Assembly: GCA_041168905.1 (NCBI GenBank)
Contig: JBEEJZ010000268.1
Span: 1-39,739, forward strand
Length of the DNA stretch: 39,739 nt
Direction: 5' to 3'
DNA from: JBEEJZ01 sp041168905
GTDB taxonomy: Bacteria > Pseudomonadota > Gammaproteobacteria > Burkholderiales > Burkholderiaceae_C
In this document: positions 31,047 to 39,584 of the stretch, piece after piece
Layout of the letters: every line of letters begins with the position of its first letter
Numbering within the stretch: the first letter of the stretch is position 1
The notes under the pieces: generated by a model
Seen by the model: only the letters and a program-made list of their open reading frames with translations
What the model was told of the DNA's origin: nothing
Databases searched by the model: none
Translations under genes and position numbers: made by a program

Positions 31047-32123
31047 TCAGTCAGCGAGCGTCGGATAGTCGGTGTAGCCCTTGGCGCCAGGTGTGTAAAA
31101 GGTGCTCATGTCGGGCGGGTTCATCGGCGCTTTGCGTCGCATCCGTTCCACCAGATCCGGGTTGGCCAGGAAGGGGCGGCCAAAGGCGATCAAGTCAGTC
31201 TGTTGCTGAGCCAGGGCCTGTTCGGCGCTGTCACCGTCGAAGCCGCCTGCCAGGATGAAGGGTCCCTTGAAGCTGGCACGCAGTTGTGCCTTCAGCGTGG
31301 CAGGCACCGCTGGCGCACCCATGGCCGAGTGGTCCAGCAGGTGCAGATACAGCAGGCCCATGTCGGACAGCGCGCTGGCCAGTTCGACATACTGGGCATC
31401 CACATCAGCGTAGCCGCCAGTGCCGTTGAATGCGCCATACGGCGACAACCGGATGCCCACCCGCTCTGCGCCGATGGCCGCACAGCAGGCGCGAGCGACT
31501 TCGAGTGCAAAGCGGTTACGTGCTGCCGGGCTGCCGCCGTAGCCGTCTGTGCGGGTGTTGACGTTGGCATTGAGGAACTGTTCGATCAGGTAGCCGTTGG
31601 CGGCGTGCAGCTCCACGCCGTCAAAACCCGCTTCGATGGCCAGCTTGGCGGCCTGTGAGAATTCCGCCACCGCAGCGGCTATGTCGGCCGCTGTCATGGC
31701 ACGCGGTGCGGTGTGTGGCTGCATGCCCTGGGCATCGGTCCACATCTCTCCCGGCAAGACAGCGTCGGTCGGGCCGACTGTCTCGGCGCCGGCGGGCAGG
31801 TTGGCGGCATGGGTCACGCGCCCCGTGTGCATCAGCTGCGCCACGATCTTGCCGCCACGTGCGTGTACCGCATCGGCCACCAGGCGCCAGCCCTGCACCT
31901 GGGCGGCGTTGAACAGGCCGGGGATGCGGGCATAGCCCAAGCCGTTGGGGGAAGGCGATACACCCTCGGTGATGATCAGGCCGGCCGTGGCGCGCTGGCC
32001 GTAGTACTCGGCCATCAGTGCATTGGGCGTGTTGGCCTCGACGGCACGACTTCGCGTCATGGGCGACATCACGCTGCGGTTGGCAAGTTGCAGTTTGCGG
32101 GCTGTGAACGATTCAAAAAGCAT
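31047..32123 (-). CDS. Old Yellow Enzyme family FMN reductase (NemA-like)
   Basis: A 358-residue NADPH-dependent ene-reductase or nitroester reductase with the OYE TIM barrel. Visible motifs are NRSVMSPMTRSRA, LIITEGVSPSPNGLGY, IVAQLMHTGR, the active-site segment GFDGVELHAANGYLIEQFLNANVNTRTDGYGGSPAARNRF, and the FMN phosphate site AFGRPFLANPDLVERM. The active-site pair here is His-Asn in HAANGYL, as in NemA/XenB-type members. It starts at ATG 32123, 29 bp after the stop of the DUF924 remnant on the same strand. Substrate is unknown. NemA is the closest named type, but I withhold the symbol. Confidence 0.92.
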   Translation of the reverse strand: MLFESFTARKLQLANRSVMSPMTRSRAVEANTPNALMAEYYGQRATAGLIITEGVSPSPNGLGYARIPGLFNAAQVQGWRLVADAVHARGGKIVAQLMHTGRVTHAANLPAGAETVGPTDAVLPGEMWTDAQGMQPHTAPRAMTAADIAAAVAEFSQAAKLAIEAGFDGVELHAANGYLIEQFLNANVNTRTDGYGGSPAARNRFALEVARACCAAIGAERVGIRLSPYGAFNGTGGYADVDAQYVELASALSDMGLLYLHLLDHSAMGAPAVPATLKAQLRASFKGPFILAGGFDGDSAEQALAQQQTDLIAFGRPFLANPDLVERMRRKAPMNPPDMSTFYTPGAKGYTDYPTLAD

Positions 32124-32152
32124 GGTGATCCAGTGAGTTGAGTGATAAAAAA

Positions 32153-32496
32153 TCAGAACGACGAGCCAGGTGTGCTCAAAAATTCAAGCTCCTGCGCGCT
32201 GGACTGCCGCCCGAGGATGGCGTTGCGGTGCGGGTAGCGGCCAAAGCGGTCGATGATGGCCTTGTGCTGCAGCTCCGACGCCAGGCTGCCTTCCATGCCA
32301 CTTTGGCTGAAAAGCACCATTGCGGCGCTGTGGATGAGTGGCGATTTGCTGTGCATGTGGGGCATGTACATGAAGGCGCGTTGCCGGATCTCAAGGGCGG
32401 CATCGGCTTGTATGGCCACGGCGGTCTGTGCCAAGGCCAAGACCAGAGCCTGATTGCCCGCCCGATCGCCCATTTGTCCACTGTCCTGGTAGCCTC
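32153..32496 (-). pseudogene. DUF924-family gene remnant, 5' end missing
   Basis: The translated frame ends RAFMYMPHMHSKSPLIHSAAMVLFS...IIDRFGRYPHRNAILGRQSSAQELEFLSTPGSSF. The RFGR(F/Y)PHRNAILGR and final PGSSF motifs are diagnostic of the DUF924 family, whose members are normally near 180 residues. Only about the last 105-115 residues remain. The N-terminal part expected before NQALVLALAQTA is absent or unrecognisable, and the frame runs into the holA promoter. An ATG at 32473 could still give a 106-residue protein. The break lies at the junction with the conserved holA gene, which suggests deletion during insertion or rearrangement. Confidence 0.65.
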
Positions 32497-32537
32497 CCCT
32501 GACTACCTGCGCCGGTGCAGTGTGCCAACCCAGCCGC

Positions 32538-32543
32538 TAAACT
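32538..32543 (+). promoter_or_regulatory. Candidate -10 element of holA
   Basis: TAAACT (four to five of six) lies 7 bases before the holA ATG, which would make the message leaderless or nearly so. The alternative, read-through from lptE, is impossible here because genes on the opposite strand intervene. Confidence 0.3.
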
Positions 32544-32550
32544 CATCGCC

Positions 32551-33603
32551 ATGATTCTGGCGCCCGCCCAATTGACCGATCACCTGCAGCGCGGGCTGAA
32601 AAATCTCTACACCCTGCACGGTGACGAGCCCCTACTTTTGCAGGAGTGCGCCGATGCCTTGCGCGCTGCGGCGCGCCAGCAGGGTTACACCGAACGCACG
32701 GTGCACACTGTCGCCGGTGCTCACTTTGACTGGAGCGAGGTGCTGGCCAGTGGCGGAACGCTGAGCTTGTTTGCCGACCGCCAGATCGTGGAAATCCGTA
32801 TTCCCAGTGGCAAGCCCGGCAAGGACGGTTCGGTAGCCCTGCAGCAGCTGGCCGAGCGTGCCGCCCTGGACGACAGCACACTCACCCTCGTCATCCTGCC
32901 CCGGTTGGACGGCCCCACCAGCAAGTCGGCCTGGTTTGCAGCGTTGGAGAGTTACGGCGTCAGCATGCGTTTTGATCCGATCGAGCGGCGGATGCTGCCG
33001 CAATGGATTGCCCAGCGCCTTCAGCTGCAAGGCCAGCGTGTGCTGAGCGGCGAGGAGGGGCAGCGGACCCTGCAGTTTTTCGCCGACCGTGTGGAAGGAA
33101 ATTTGCTGGCGGCGCACCAGGAGATGCAAAAGCTGGCCCTGCTGCACCCGGCGGGTGAACTGAGTTTTGCCCAGGTCGAGGCGGCGGTGCTCAACGTGGC
33201 CCGCTATGACGTGTTCAAGCTGTCCGAGGCGGTGTTGGCGGGGCAGATGGGGCGGGTGCAGCGCATGCTCGATGGTCTGCAAGCTGAGGGAGAAGCCGAG
33301 GTGCTGGTGCATTGGGCCTTGTCTGAAGACATACGCAGCCTGCATCGCGTCAAGCAGGCCATGGCGGATGGCAAACCCCTGCCCATGGCCCTGCGCGACA
33401 ACCGCATCTGGGGCCTGAAAGAAAAACAATTCGAGCGCATCCTGCCCCGCTTGACACCGAGCCTGTTGGGCCAGTGGCTGCAACAGGCCCACACGGTGGA
33501 TGGCATCGTCAAAGGCCTGAAAAACCCGGATTGGCCTGCGGACTCCTGGCAAGCCTTGCACCGACTGGCCCTGGATGTGTGCAGGGCCTGCGCTATCCGC
33601 TGA
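32551..33603 (+). CDS. holA: DNA polymerase III delta subunit
   Basis: The delta subunit opens the beta sliding clamp as part of the clamp-loader complex. The 350-residue product has the expected order: LKNLYTLHGDEPLLLQECADALR near the N-terminus, the central region LSLFADRQIVEIRIPSGKPGKDGSVALQQLAER, and the C-terminal AEVLVHWALSEDIRSLHRVKQAM...LQQAHTVDGIVKGL. ATG 32551 gives MILAPAQLTDHLQRGLKNLY; an upstream in-frame ATG at 32515 lies in the intergenic region. In most proteobacteria holA follows lptE directly. Here they are 2.5 kb apart. proA follows 41 bp downstream. Confidence 0.95.
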   Translation: MILAPAQLTDHLQRGLKNLYTLHGDEPLLLQECADALRAAARQQGYTERTVHTVAGAHFDWSEVLASGGTLSLFADRQIVEIRIPSGKPGKDGSVALQQLAERAALDDSTLTLVILPRLDGPTSKSAWFAALESYGVSMRFDPIERRMLPQWIAQRLQLQGQRVLSGEEGQRTLQFFADRVEGNLLAAHQEMQKLALLHPAGELSFAQVEAAVLNVARYDVFKLSEAVLAGQMGRVQRMLDGLQAEGEAEVLVHWALSEDIRSLHRVKQAMADGKPLPMALRDNRIWGLKEKQFERILPRLTPSLLGQWLQQAHTVDGIVKGLKNPDWPADSWQALHRLALDVCRACAIR

Positions 33604-33644
33604 AGCGACTGTGGGCGGCTTTGCCGCAATGAGAAAATCACACG

Positions 33645-34925
33645 ATGCATACCACCGACACCACTGAATTGATGAACGCCCTGGGCCAGCAGGCCAAGGC
33701 CGCCTCCGCGCCCATGGCCAAGGCCACCGCCGCGACCAAGCGGTCTGCCCTGCGCGGGCTGGCGGCGCTGTTGCGCGCCAATGTGGACAGCCTGCAGCTT
33801 GAAAACGCCAAGGACTTGGGGCGTGCACGTGCTGCCGGTCTGGCCGAGCCCATGGTGGACCGCCTCAAGCTCACGCCCAAGGTGATCGAAACTTGCGCCG
33901 AGGGTTGCGAGCAGCTGGCCTCCATGCCCGACATCATTGGCGAAATCATCGGCATGAAGCAGCAGCCCAGCGGCATCCGTGTAGGGCAGATGCGGGTGCC
34001 GATCGGTGTGTTTGGCATGATTTTCGAGAGCCGTCCCAATGTGACGATCGAGGCCGCCAGCCTGTCGATCAAGAGCGGTAATGCCTGCATCTTGCGGGGG
34101 GGCTCCGAGGCCATCGATTCCAACAAGGCGCTGGCGGCTCTGGTTCAGCAGGCGTTGGTGCAAGCGGGTTTGCCTGCGGATGCCGTGCAACTGGTGCCCA
34201 CCACTGACCGCGAGGCTGTGGGCCAGCTCATCGCCATGCCTCAGTATGTGGATGTGATCATCCCGCGCGGCGGCAAGGGCTTGATCGAACGCATCAGCCG
34301 AGAGGCCAAGGTACCAGTCATCAAGCACCTCGACGGCAACTGCCACACCTATGTGGATGATCCTTGCGATGTGGCCATGGCGGTGCGCGTGGCCGACAAC
34401 GCCAAGACTCAAAAATACAGCCCTTGCAACGCCACTGAAAGCCTGTTGGTGTCGCGCGCCGTGGCGGGCAAATTTTTGCCGCTGATCGGGGCCATTTATG
34501 CGGCCAAAGGCGTGGAAATGCGTTGCTGCCCTGAAGCGCTCGCCATCCTGGCGGGCGTGTCAGGGGCCCATGTGGTCAGCGCCACCGAGCAGGATTGGTT
34601 CGAGGAGTACCTAGCGCCCATCATCAGTATCAAAGTGGTGTCGGGTGTGGACGAGGCCATTGCGCACATCAACCAGTATTCGAGCCACCATACCGAGGCC
34701 ATCCTGACCACCGATCATGTGCATGCCCAGCGCTTTTTGCGTGAGGTGGATTCGAGCAGCGTGATGGTGAATGCCAGCACCCGCTTTGCCGACGGCTTTG
34801 AATACGGGCTGGGTGCAGAGATTGGCATCAGTACCGACAAGTTCCACGCCCGGGGCCCGGTGGGCATAGAGGGGCTGACCTCGCTGAAGTACGTGGTGCT
34901 GGGCGAGGGCGAGCTGCGAGGCTGA
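33645..34925 (+). CDS. proA: Gamma-glutamyl phosphate reductase
   Basis: Reduces gamma-glutamyl phosphate to glutamate semialdehyde in proline synthesis. The 426-residue aldehyde-dehydrogenase-superfamily enzyme has FGMIFESRPNVTIEAASLSIKSGNACILRGGSEA, the catalytic cysteine in KYSPCNATESLLV, and the C-terminal MVNASTRFADGFEYGLGAEIGISTDKFHARGPVG. ATG 33645 gives MHTTDTTELMNALGQQAK; a GAAAAT -10-like hexamer at 33633-33638 is so close that the message may be leaderless. A 7-bp hairpin follows the gene at 34934-34955. Confidence 0.97.
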   Translation: MHTTDTTELMNALGQQAKAASAPMAKATAATKRSALRGLAALLRANVDSLQLENAKDLGRARAAGLAEPMVDRLKLTPKVIETCAEGCEQLASMPDIIGEIIGMKQQPSGIRVGQMRVPIGVFGMIFESRPNVTIEAASLSIKSGNACILRGGSEAIDSNKALAALVQQALVQAGLPADAVQLVPTTDREAVGQLIAMPQYVDVIIPRGGKGLIERISREAKVPVIKHLDGNCHTYVDDPCDVAMAVRVADNAKTQKYSPCNATESLLVSRAVAGKFLPLIGAIYAAKGVEMRCCPEALAILAGVSGAHVVSATEQDWFEEYLAPIISIKVVSGVDEAIAHINQYSSHHTEAILTTDHVHAQRFLREVDSSSVMVNASTRFADGFEYGLGAEIGISTDKFHARGPVGIEGLTSLKYVVLGEGELRG

Positions 34926-34933
34926 CCCACCCC

Positions 34934-34955
34934 GGGCTTGTGACCCCGCAAGCCC
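34934..34955 (+). terminator. Hairpin downstream of proA
   Basis: GGGCTTG (34934-34940) pairs with CAAGCCC (34949-34955) around an 8-base loop. There is no U-tract, so it is at best a weak or Rho-assisted terminator. Confidence 0.4.
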
Positions 34956-34974
34956 CATGCTGAAGCGGCAGACC

Positions 34975-34980
34975 TAGAAT
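34975..34980 (+). promoter_or_regulatory. Candidate -10 element of gshA
   Basis: TAGAAT (five of six) lies 36 bases before the gshA ATG, just after the proA hairpin. No recognisable -35 at 17 bases. Confidence 0.4.
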
Positions 34981-35016
34981 TTGCCGGTATTTCCACCCTA
35001 ACCTCCTGAGGCTTGC

Positions 35017-36312
35017 ATGGTTCCACATCTCATCACTGCCCTGACCGGACCGATCAATGAGCTGGAGCAGCGCGTGCTGGACTCCATGCCCGCCATTGAA
35101 CGCTGGTTCCGGCTGGAGTGGATGGAGCACACGCCGCCGTTTTACAGCTCCGTGGATGTGCGCAACGCGGGCTTCAAGCTCGCACCGGTCGACACCAATC
35201 TGTTCCCCGGCGGCTGGAACAACCTCACGCCTGAAATGCTGCCGCTGGCCGTACAGGCAGCCATGGCGGCCATCGAAAAGATCTGCCCCGAAGCACGCAA
35301 CCTGCTGCTGATCCCAGAGAACCACACGCGCAACACCTTTTACCTGAGCAATGTGGCGCAGTTGCAGCGTATCTTTCACATGGCCGGGCTCAATGTGCGC
35401 ATCGGCTCCATCAACCCCGAAATCAAGAAGACCACCTCGATCGAACTGCCGGATGGTCAGACCGTGACCCTGGACCCGGTCATCCGCACGCCCAGACGCA
35501 TCGGCGTGAAAGACTTCGACCCCTGCACGATTCTGCTTAACAACGACCTCAGCGCGGGTGTGCCTGGCATTCTGGAAGACCTGCACGAGCAGTACCTCTT
35601 GCCCCCCTTGCATGCAGGCTGGACGACCCGTCGCAAGAGCACGCACTTCAAGATTTACGAGGAAGTATCCAAGCGCTTTGGCAAGCTGCTGGGTGTGGAT
35701 CCCTGGCTGATCAACCCTTTGTTCAACCGGTGTGGTGAAGTCAATTTTGCCGAGGAAACCGGCATGGATTGCCTGCGCACCCATGTGGATGCGGTGCTGA
35801 CCAAGGTGCGCCGCAAGTACAAGGAATACGGCATCAACGAGAAGCCCTTTGTGGTGGTGAAAGCCGATAACGGCACCTATGGCATGGGCATCATGACGGT
35901 GCGTGATGTCAAGGAGCTCGACACCCTGAACCGCAAGACCCGCAACAAGATGGGGGTGGTGAAAGACGGTCAGGCCGTGACCGAGGTCATCATCCAGGAA
36001 GGGGTGCTGACCAACGAGCGCATGAACGACGCGGTGGCTGAGCCTGTGGTTTACATGATGGACCGTTACGTGGTGGGCGGGTTCTATCGCATCCATGCCG
36101 AGCGTGGCGTGGACGAAAACCTGAATGCCCCAGGGGCCAGCTTTGTGCCCCTGGCCTTTGCCGAGAGCACCCGTTTGCCGCAGCCTGGCGTCAAGCCTGG
36201 AGCCAGTGCGCCGAACCGTTTTTACATGTATGGGGTCATTGGCCGGCTCGCCATGCTGGCGGCGAGTTACGAGCTGGAAGCCACTGACCCAGAGGCCGAA
36301 ACCGACGCGTGA
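35017..36312 (+). CDS. gshA: Glutamate-cysteine ligase, betaproteobacterial type
   Basis: Catalyses the first step of glutathione synthesis, ATP-dependent joining of glutamate and cysteine. This 431-residue protein is unrelated in look to E. coli GshA and fits the Thiobacillus/Burkholderiales type: DTNLFPGGWNNLTPEMLPLAVQAAM, LLLIPENHTRNTFYLSNVAQLQRI, and an ATP-grasp-like VVVKADNGTYGMGIMTVRDVKEL followed by EVIIQEGVLTNERMNDAVAEPVVYMMDRYVVGGFYRIH. ATG 35017 gives MVPHLITALTGPINELEQ. gshB begins 3.3 kb downstream on the same strand, separated by kup and a BenE-type permease. Confidence 0.94.
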   Translation: MVPHLITALTGPINELEQRVLDSMPAIERWFRLEWMEHTPPFYSSVDVRNAGFKLAPVDTNLFPGGWNNLTPEMLPLAVQAAMAAIEKICPEARNLLLIPENHTRNTFYLSNVAQLQRIFHMAGLNVRIGSINPEIKKTTSIELPDGQTVTLDPVIRTPRRIGVKDFDPCTILLNNDLSAGVPGILEDLHEQYLLPPLHAGWTTRRKSTHFKIYEEVSKRFGKLLGVDPWLINPLFNRCGEVNFAEETGMDCLRTHVDAVLTKVRRKYKEYGINEKPFVVVKADNGTYGMGIMTVRDVKELDTLNRKTRNKMGVVKDGQAVTEVIIQEGVLTNERMNDAVAEPVVYMMDRYVVGGFYRIHAERGVDENLNAPGASFVPLAFAESTRLPQPGVKPGASAPNRFYMYGVIGRLAMLAASYELEATDPEAETDA

Positions 36313-36432
36313 CGGCTTGGGTGTAGTTGCCGCGCTGCAACATTTCGTCAAAACGCCTGATTTAGAGCGTGGACCTTAGGCACAAGGCGCGTGGGCGGGC
36401 GCAAAATGGCGTTCCCTCAAAGAACGGAGCCC

Positions 36433-36492
36433 ATGACCGCGCGCCTGGGCCTTAATGTGTGTCAGCATCGAAATCGTCTCTTGCAGCATTGA
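36433..36492 (+). other. Possible 19-codon upstream ORF overlapping the kup start
   Basis: ATG at 36433, with GGAG 3-6 bases upstream, opens a 19-residue frame (MTARLGLNVCQHRNRLLQH) that ends at TGA 36490-36492, inside kup in a different frame. It could couple or limit kup translation. It may equally be chance. Confidence 0.25.
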
Positions 36493-38327
36493 CCCTCGGC
36501 GCCATAGGCGTGGTGTACGGGGACATCGGCACCAGTGTGCTGTATGCGGTGAAGGAGGTGTTCAACTCCGGCCATGTGGACTTCACGCCCGACAACGTCT
36601 ATGGCGTGCTGTCCATCTTTTTCTGGACCCTGACGGTCATTGTTTCCATCAAGTATGTGCTGCTGGTGCTGCGAGCCGACAACCACGGTGAGGGGGGGCT
36701 GGTGGCCATGCTGGCGCTGGCCTCGCAGGCCGTCAAGGACAAGCCCCGGCTACGCAGCGTGTTGCTGATCGTGGGTATTTTTGGAACCTCGCTGTTTTAT
36801 GGTGATGGTGTCATCACGCCGGCGATCTCGGTGTTGTCTGCCATGGAAGGCCTGGAGGTCATTTCACCTGCATTCCGGCGTTTTGTGATCCCCCTGACAT
36901 TGGTGATCCTGTTTTGCCTGTTCGCCGTGCAAAAGCGAGGCACGGCCGGCATAGGCAAGTTTTTTGGTCCTATCACCCTGGTGTGGTTCGGGGTGATTGG
37001 CTTGCTGGGGGTCTGGCAAATTTTGGCGCACCCGGCCATTTTGCTGGCGATCAGTCCTCACTACGCGCTGGGTTTCATGTTCGAGAACCCGGGTGTGACC
37101 TTTGTGATTTTGGGTGCCGTGGTGTTGTGTGTCACAGGGGCCGAGGCGCTGTACGCCGACTTGGGGCACTTCGGCAAAAAGCCTATCCGTCTGGCCTGGT
37201 TTGCCGTGGTCATGCCGGCGCTTACCTTGAACTACTTCGGCCAGGGGGCCCTGCTGCTGGAGCACCCAGAGGCGGTCAAGAACCCGTTTTTCCTGATGGC
37301 GCCCGACTGGGCGCTCTTGCCCTTGGTCGTGATGGCGACCCTGGCCACGGTGATTGCATCCCAGGCGCTCATCTCCGGGGCCTTCAGTGTGACCAAGCAG
37401 GTCGTGCAATTGGGCTACCTGCCCCGTTTGAACATCCAGCACACCAGTGTGCGTGACACCGGCCAGATTTACATTCCCTTTGTGAACTGGGGCTTGTTTG
37501 TGACCATCGTGCTGGCAGTGCTGATGTTCCGCTCGTCCAGCAACCTGGCTTCAGCCTACGGCATTGCCGTGACGCTGGACATGTTGATCACCACCGTCCT
37601 GACGTTCTTCGTCATACGCTACAGCTGGAAATACCCGTTGGTGCTGTGCTTTGCCGCCACGGGTTTTTTCTTCGTGGTGGATCTTGCCTTTTTTGCCTCC
37701 AACCTGCTCAAGCTGTTTGATGGAGGCTGGTTCCCGCTGGTGATCGGCGGCGCCATCTTTGCCTTGATGACGACCTGGAAAGACGGGCGTGCCCTGCTCA
37801 ACCAGTCACTGAAGGCAGATGCCATTGACTTGCCAAGCTTTCTGGACGCGGTGTTTGTCAGCCCGCCTGCCCGGGTGGAGGGCACGGCCGTGTTCCTGAC
37901 CGCCGAGCCTGGTACGGTGCCCAATGCGCTCTTGCACAACCTCAAGCACAACAAGGTGCTGCACAACAACAACCTGTTTGTCACGGTCTGCAACCACGAG
38001 GTGCCCTGGATCGGCATGAACAAGCGTTTGTCGATCGAGTCACTGGGCCATGACTGTTGGCAAGTGGTGATTCATTACGGCTTCAAGAACGATCCTGATG
38101 TGCCCAAGGCCTTGCAGCAGATCAAGGGCCGGGGCTGTGAACTCGACGACATGAACACCAGCTATTTCCTGTCTCGTGATTCCGTGATTCCCACCATAGG
38201 TGGTGGCATGTTGCCGTGGCGCGAGAAGCTGTTTTCCCAGATGCACCACAACGCCAGCGGCGCTGCCGACTTCCTGATGTTGCCCAACAATGCCGTGGTG
38301 GAGCTGGGCTCCAAGATCGAGATCTGA
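36459..38327 (+). CDS. kup: Kup-family potassium uptake transporter
   Basis: A proton-coupled potassium importer of the Kup (TrkD/HAK) family. The 622 residues begin SASKSSLAALTLGAIGVVYGDIGTSVLYAVKEVF, the family signature, and show about 12 membrane segments up to residue 450 followed by a cytoplasmic C-terminal domain. GDGVITPAISVLSAMEGLEV and TGAEALYADLGHFGKKPI are further family motifs. A TAA three bases upstream excludes a longer frame, so GTG 36459 is the start. It has no good Shine-Dalgarno. The second and third residues of the usual DIGTSPLY are DIGTSVLY here. BenE-type and gshB genes follow closely. Confidence 0.94.
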   Translation: MSASKSSLAALTLGAIGVVYGDIGTSVLYAVKEVFNSGHVDFTPDNVYGVLSIFFWTLTVIVSIKYVLLVLRADNHGEGGLVAMLALASQAVKDKPRLRSVLLIVGIFGTSLFYGDGVITPAISVLSAMEGLEVISPAFRRFVIPLTLVILFCLFAVQKRGTAGIGKFFGPITLVWFGVIGLLGVWQILAHPAILLAISPHYALGFMFENPGVTFVILGAVVLCVTGAEALYADLGHFGKKPIRLAWFAVVMPALTLNYFGQGALLLEHPEAVKNPFFLMAPDWALLPLVVMATLATVIASQALISGAFSVTKQVVQLGYLPRLNIQHTSVRDTGQIYIPFVNWGLFVTIVLAVLMFRSSSNLASAYGIAVTLDMLITTVLTFFVIRYSWKYPLVLCFAATGFFFVVDLAFFASNLLKLFDGGWFPLVIGGAIFALMTTWKDGRALLNQSLKADAIDLPSFLDAVFVSPPARVEGTAVFLTAEPGTVPNALLHNLKHNKVLHNNNLFVTVCNHEVPWIGMNKRLSIESLGHDCWQVVIHYGFKNDPDVPKALQQIKGRGCELDDMNTSYFLSRDSVIPTIGGGMLPWREKLFSQMHHNASGAADFLMLPNNAVVELGSKIEI

Positions 38328-38339
38328 CGCCAACCTGCA

Positions 38340-39584
38340 GTGTCCTTTTTCAAAGATATCAGTGTCAGTGCCTTCACGGCTGGCTTTGTGGCCGTGCTGG
38401 TGGGTTTTACCAGTTCGGTCGCTATCGTGTTTCAGGCAGCACAGGCATTTCAGGCTACGCCCGAACAACTGGCCTCCTGGATGTGGGCGCTGGGTTTGGG
38501 CATGGGGCTGTGCTCGGCCCTGCCTTCGCTGTGGCTCAAAAAGCCGGTGATGGTGGCCTGGTCCACACCCGGTGCAGCGGTGCTGGCCACAGCCGGTGTC
38601 GCAGGTGGTTTTTCCATGGGCGAGGCGGTGGCGGCTTTCATGGCCAGCGCGGCTTTGGTCACGCTGGTGGGTATGACCGGCTGGTTTGAGCGCATCATGA
38701 ACCGGGTCCCCCTTGCTTTGGCATCCGCCTTGTTGGCAGGGGTACTGGCCCGGTTTGGCTTGCAGGCATTTACGTCTGCCCAAACTGCGCTGCCGCTGGT
38801 GCTTTTGATGCTCGGGGTTTATCTGGTGGCCAAGCGCTGGTGGCCTCGTTACGCAGTGGTGCTGACTCTGGTGCTTGCCTTGACCTACGTGGTGATGCGG
38901 GGCCAACTGGCACTGGGCGGCTTGACGCTGGCGCTGGCGGCGCCGGTGTGGGTAGTGCCACAGTTCACTTGGGCTGCGCTGGTCAGTCTGGCACTGCCCT
39001 TGTTTGTGGTCACCATGGCGTCTCAAAACCTGCCGGGTGTGGCGGCTATACGCGCCTCTGGCTATGGCCCGGACAGTGCCGGTGGCGGCATCCCCATCTC
39101 CAAAGTCATCACGCTGACCGGGCTGGTCACGCTGGTATTGGCCCCTTTGGGAGCTTTCGCCTTGAACCTGAGCGCCATCACAGCGGCCATCTGCATGGGC
39201 CCCGAGGCGCACACCGATCCCTCCAAGCGCTATACCGCTGCCGTCTCTTGCGGATTGATCTATGTCCTGATGGGCGTGTTTGGTGCTGCCATCATGGGGA
39301 TTCTGACCGCCATGCCCAAAGAGCTGGTGGCTGTGATTGCCGGCCTGGCCCTGCTGGGCACCATTGGCAGCGGACTGGCTGCCGCGGTCAAGGACGATGC
39401 CCACCGTGAGGCCGCGCTCATCACCTTCTTGGTCACCTTGTCGGGTGTGGTGATCGCCGGCGTGGGCTCGGCTTTCTGGGGCGTGGTTGCCGGCGCCCTG
39501 GCACTTTTCATCCAACAGTACGGCGCTCGCTCGGGTCGCCCGGTACCACCGGCCAGATTCGAGACCTCCGCCTCCCAAACATGA
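38340..39584 (+). CDS. benE: BenE-family benzoate/proton symporter-like permease
   Basis: A 414-residue inner-membrane protein of the BenE family (benzoate:H+ symporters). About 12 hydrophobic segments are visible. The family pattern includes VSAFTAGFVAVLVGFTSSVAIVFQAA at the start, MVAWSTPGAAVL, the mid-protein FVVTMASQNLPGVAAIRASGY, and ITAAICMGPEAHTDPSKRYTAAV. Start is GTG 38340, 12 bp after kup. No benzoate-degradation genes are nearby, so the substrate may differ. The TGA overlaps the gshB ATG. Confidence 0.88.
   Translation: MSFFKDISVSAFTAGFVAVLVGFTSSVAIVFQAAQAFQATPEQLASWMWALGLGMGLCSALPSLWLKKPVMVAWSTPGAAVLATAGVAGGFSMGEAVAAFMASAALVTLVGMTGWFERIMNRVPLALASALLAGVLARFGLQAFTSAQTALPLVLLMLGVYLVAKRWWPRYAVVLTLVLALTYVVMRGQLALGGLTLALAAPVWVVPQFTWAALVSLALPLFVVTMASQNLPGVAAIRASGYGPDSAGGGIPISKVITLTGLVTLVLAPLGAFALNLSAITAAICMGPEAHTDPSKRYTAAVSCGLIYVLMGVFGAAIMGILTAMPKELVAVIAGLALLGTIGSGLAAAVKDDAHREAALITFLVTLSGVVIAGVGSAFWGVVAGALALFIQQYGARSGRPVPPARFETSASQT

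Noticed and set aside
38040..39578. 512-codon open frame antisense to kup/benE
   Set aside because: Gln/His/Gly-rich repeat-like translation with no domain; shadow of two recognised membrane proteins.
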